Assembly: GCA_964512045.1 (NCBI GenBank)
Contig: CAZEJK010000334.1
Span: forward strand, 1-5,345
From: CAZEJK01 sp964512045
GTDB taxonomy: Bacteria > Acidobacteriota > Thermoanaerobaculia > Thermoanaerobaculales > Sulfomarinibacteraceae
Direction of reading: 5' to 3'
Length of the DNA: 5,345 bases
Shown here: piece by piece, positions 3,860 through 5,345 of the stretch
Numbering within the stretch: position 1 is the first letter of the stretch
How the letters are laid out: each line of letters begins with the position of its first letter
Position numbers and translations under genes: made by a program
The notes under the pieces: generated by a model
Database searches by the model: none
What the model saw: the letters and a program-made list of their open reading frames with translations, nothing else
Told to the model about the DNA's origin: nothing

Positions 3860-5176
3860 ATGGCGTCATCACTCAGCCTCCGTCGTGTGCTCAGCTTCTG
3901 GCTGCCTTTGGCCGCCACGTGGCTGATGATGTCGTTGGAGGGTCCGACACTGGCGGCACTGATCGCGCGGCTGGCGGAGCCGAAGCTGAACCTGGCGGCG
4001 TACGGTGTGGCGTTCTCGCTCGCCCTGATCGTCGAGGCGCCGATCATCATGATGCTGTCAGCCTCCACAGCGCTGGTGAAGGACTGGCAGTCGTACTGCT
4101 CGCTGCGCCGCTTCAACCAGCTGCTCAACCTGGCGATCACTCTGGTGATGGGCGTGCTGCTGATCCCGCCGGTGTTCTCCGCCGTGGCGTCCGGTCTGAT
4201 CGGCCTGCCCGAGAGCGTGGCGTGGCGAACGCAGGTGGCGGTAGCGCTGCTCCTGCCGTGGCCCGGTGCCATCGGCTTCCGGCGTTTTTACCAGGGGATC
4301 CTGATCCGGCACGGGATGCCGCGACGGGTCGCCTACGGCACGGTGCTCCGCCTGGCGGCGATGGCGCTCACCGCGGTGACCCTGTTCGCCTGGGGCGGCA
4401 TCGAGGGGGCGTGGGTCGGAGCTGCGGCGCTGTCGGTGGGCGTGGTCGTCGAGGCTTTGGCGAGTCGGGTGATGGTCCACCGTCTGCTGGTCCGATTGCG
4501 ATCCGGTGAGATCTCGGAGACCGGAGCCGGGGCGCTGCCGTGGCGGTTCATGACGGCGTTCTACTGGCCACTGGCGACCACGTCGGTGCTCGCCCTCGGT
4601 GTCCAGCCGCTGATCACGTTCTTCGTGGGGCATAGCCGGTTCGCCATCGAGTCGCTGGCGGTGCTGCCGGTGATCAACTCCCTGGTGTTCATCTTCCGCA
4701 GCTTCGGTCTGGCGTATCAGGAGGTGGTGATCGCACTCCTCGGGCCGGCCGAAGAGGGTTTGGCCCTGCTGCGACGCTTTGCTCAATTCCTCGGGTTGGG
4801 CGTCGCGTTGGGCCTGTCTGCGATCGCGTGGACGCCGCTGGCTGGCGTGTGGTTCGGGACGGTGTCCGGGTTGCGGCCGGAGCTGGTGGAGCTCGCGATC
4901 ACGCCGACCCGGATCGTGGTGATCCTACCGGCGCTGACAGTGCTGCTGTCCTGGCAGCGGGCGCGGCTGGTGCACGCCCAACGCACGGCGCCGGTGACAT
5001 GGGCCACGGGTATCGAGGTGCTTGGGGCGGTGCTGGTGCTGACGGTGGCGATCCACGGCCTGGATGCGATCGGAGCGATCGCGGCTGCGGTGGCGCTGCT
5101 GGTGGGCCGGCTGGGGGCGAACACTTACCTGGCCGTGTCGATGTACCGGCATGGGTCGCGGGATGCGAGGGGATAG
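3860..5176 (+). CDS. ANKH-like (progressive ankylosis family) multi-pass transporter
   Basis: This 438-aa integral membrane protein has roughly a dozen hydrophobic segments in two related halves, as in the MOP/MATE-like superfamily. Landmarks: FWLPLAATWLMMSLEGP (13-29), LAAYGVAFSLALIVEAPIIM (45-64) and SASTALVKD (67-75), then the central LPWPGAIGFRRFYQGILIRHG (132-152). The second half opens with FYWPLA (234-239) and QPLITFFVG (249-257), then AWTPLAGVW (323-331), and 'TPTRIVVILP' (348-357). From memory, human ANKH has counterparts in the same order: LASYGLAYS, a GILLKH loop, FWWPLA, RPIVNLFVSR, FWTP and VPLRIFSFFP. ANKH exports pyrophosphate, ATP or citrate in animals; the bacterial substrate is unknown. 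ATG 3860 is preferred because homology starts there and the upstream extension is low-complexity basic sequence; AAGGGA lies 3 nt before it. Alternative: another MATE/MVF-type exporter. Confidence 0.75.
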   Translation: MASSLSLRRVLSFWLPLAATWLMMSLEGPTLAALIARLAEPKLNLAAYGVAFSLALIVEAPIIMMLSASTALVKDWQSYCSLRRFNQLLNLAITLVMGVLLIPPVFSAVASGLIGLPESVAWRTQVAVALLLPWPGAIGFRRFYQGILIRHGMPRRVAYGTVLRLAAMALTAVTLFAWGGIEGAWVGAAALSVGVVVEALASRVMVHRLLVRLRSGEISETGAGALPWRFMTAFYWPLATTSVLALGVQPLITFFVGHSRFAIESLAVLPVINSLVFIFRSFGLAYQEVVIALLGPAEEGLALLRRFAQFLGLGVALGLSAIAWTPLAGVWFGTVSGLRPELVELAITPTRIVVILPALTVLLSWQRARLVHAQRTAPVTWATGIEVLGAVLVLTVAIHGLDAIGAIAAAVALLVGRLGANTYLAVSMYRHGSRDARG

Positions 5177-5255
5177 AGGTCTCCGGAAGAGGCGGTACTG
5201 AGTCGCTGTAGCGGCCTGACGAAGCGCTGAGGTCGGAGCAGACGCTGCGGGTTTC

Positions 5256-5345
5256 ATGCGCACATGGTCAGCGAACCTTGAGAGCTCCGAGGCCGTCGCG
5301 CTGATGGATCGTGTCTGTGCGATGACCTGGAAGCTCATCGGGCCG
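5256..5345 (+). CDS. Possible start of an unidentified gene, cut by the window end
   Basis: An ATG at 5256 opens a frame that stays open to the last base (30 codons). It begins MRTWSANLESSEAVALMDRV and continues with CAMTWKLIGP. The upstream frame is open only to a TGA at 5217. The ribosome binding site is weak (GCGGG about 5 nt upstream). Composition is protein-like but no family is recognised, and the opposite strand is also open here. Confidence 0.25.
   Translation, partial: MRTWSANLESSEAVALMDRVCAMTWKLIGP

Noticed and set aside
3547..4272. A 241-codon minus-strand frame opposite the ANKH-like gene
   Set aside because: Antisense shadow; its C-terminal part reads through the intergenic repeat, and no protein family is suggested.
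4925..5338. A 137-codon minus-strand frame at the right end
   Set aside because: More than half is antisense to the ANKH-like gene and the N-terminal part shows no recognisable protein features.
1..5345. tRNA, rRNA or CRISPR array
   Set aside because: No cloverleaf with a GTTCRA-type T-loop and acceptor pairing, no rRNA-like conserved blocks, and no regularly spaced direct repeats were seen.

Overview
The window is GC-rich and compact. It suggests a diderm bacterium: it holds a TonB energy transducer and three type IV pilin-like (pseudopilin) genes. The TonB C-terminal domain style, the ANKH-like transporter and a MenAT1-like toxin-antitoxin remnant together fit Acidobacteriota (perhaps Thermoanaerobaculia) or a similar soil or sediment lineage. 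That placement is inference; no marker gene is present.

Left part (1-761, minus strand): a 70-aa protein resembling the Rv0078B-related (MenA1-type) antitoxins overlaps by GTGA the start of a MenT1-like nucleotidyltransferase toxin. The toxin reading frame stops after 59 codons, just beyond its Asp-x-Asp motif, so the antitoxin is intact and the toxin is decayed. A roughly 300-bp non-coding stretch follows and carries one copy of a two-part intergenic repeat.

Middle (762-2057): a proline-rich, single-pass membrane protein with a Coa1-like C-terminal domain (minus strand) is divergent from tonB (plus strand), with starts 96 bp apart. TonB would carry proton-motive-force energy from the inner membrane to outer-membrane receptors. 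Its ExbB/ExbD partners and receptors are not in the window.

Pilin operon (2158-3499, plus strand): three short prepilin-like genes overlap by 4 and 7 nt in the order PilV/GspI-like, PilW/GspJ-like, PilX/GspK-like. The last lacks the Glu at mature position 5, as the tip-forming GspK/PilX proteins do. They probably form a minor-pilin tip complex for a type IV pilus or type II secretion pseudopilus encoded elsewhere.

Right part (3500-5345): a 360-bp structured non-coding region holds the second copy of the two-part repeat, a candidate promoter, a strong hairpin and a 14-bp palindrome. It precedes a 438-aa multi-pass membrane protein that looks like a bacterial relative of animal ANKH (progressive ankylosis protein; pyrophosphate/ATP/citrate export). 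A possible new gene starts at 5256 and runs off the window.

Recurrent signal: three first-in-transcript genes have a TAnnnT hexamer 6-9 nt before their start and no Shine-Dalgarno sequence, whereas tonB and the internal operon genes have clear Shine-Dalgarno sequences. This suggests leaderless transcription is common in this organism.
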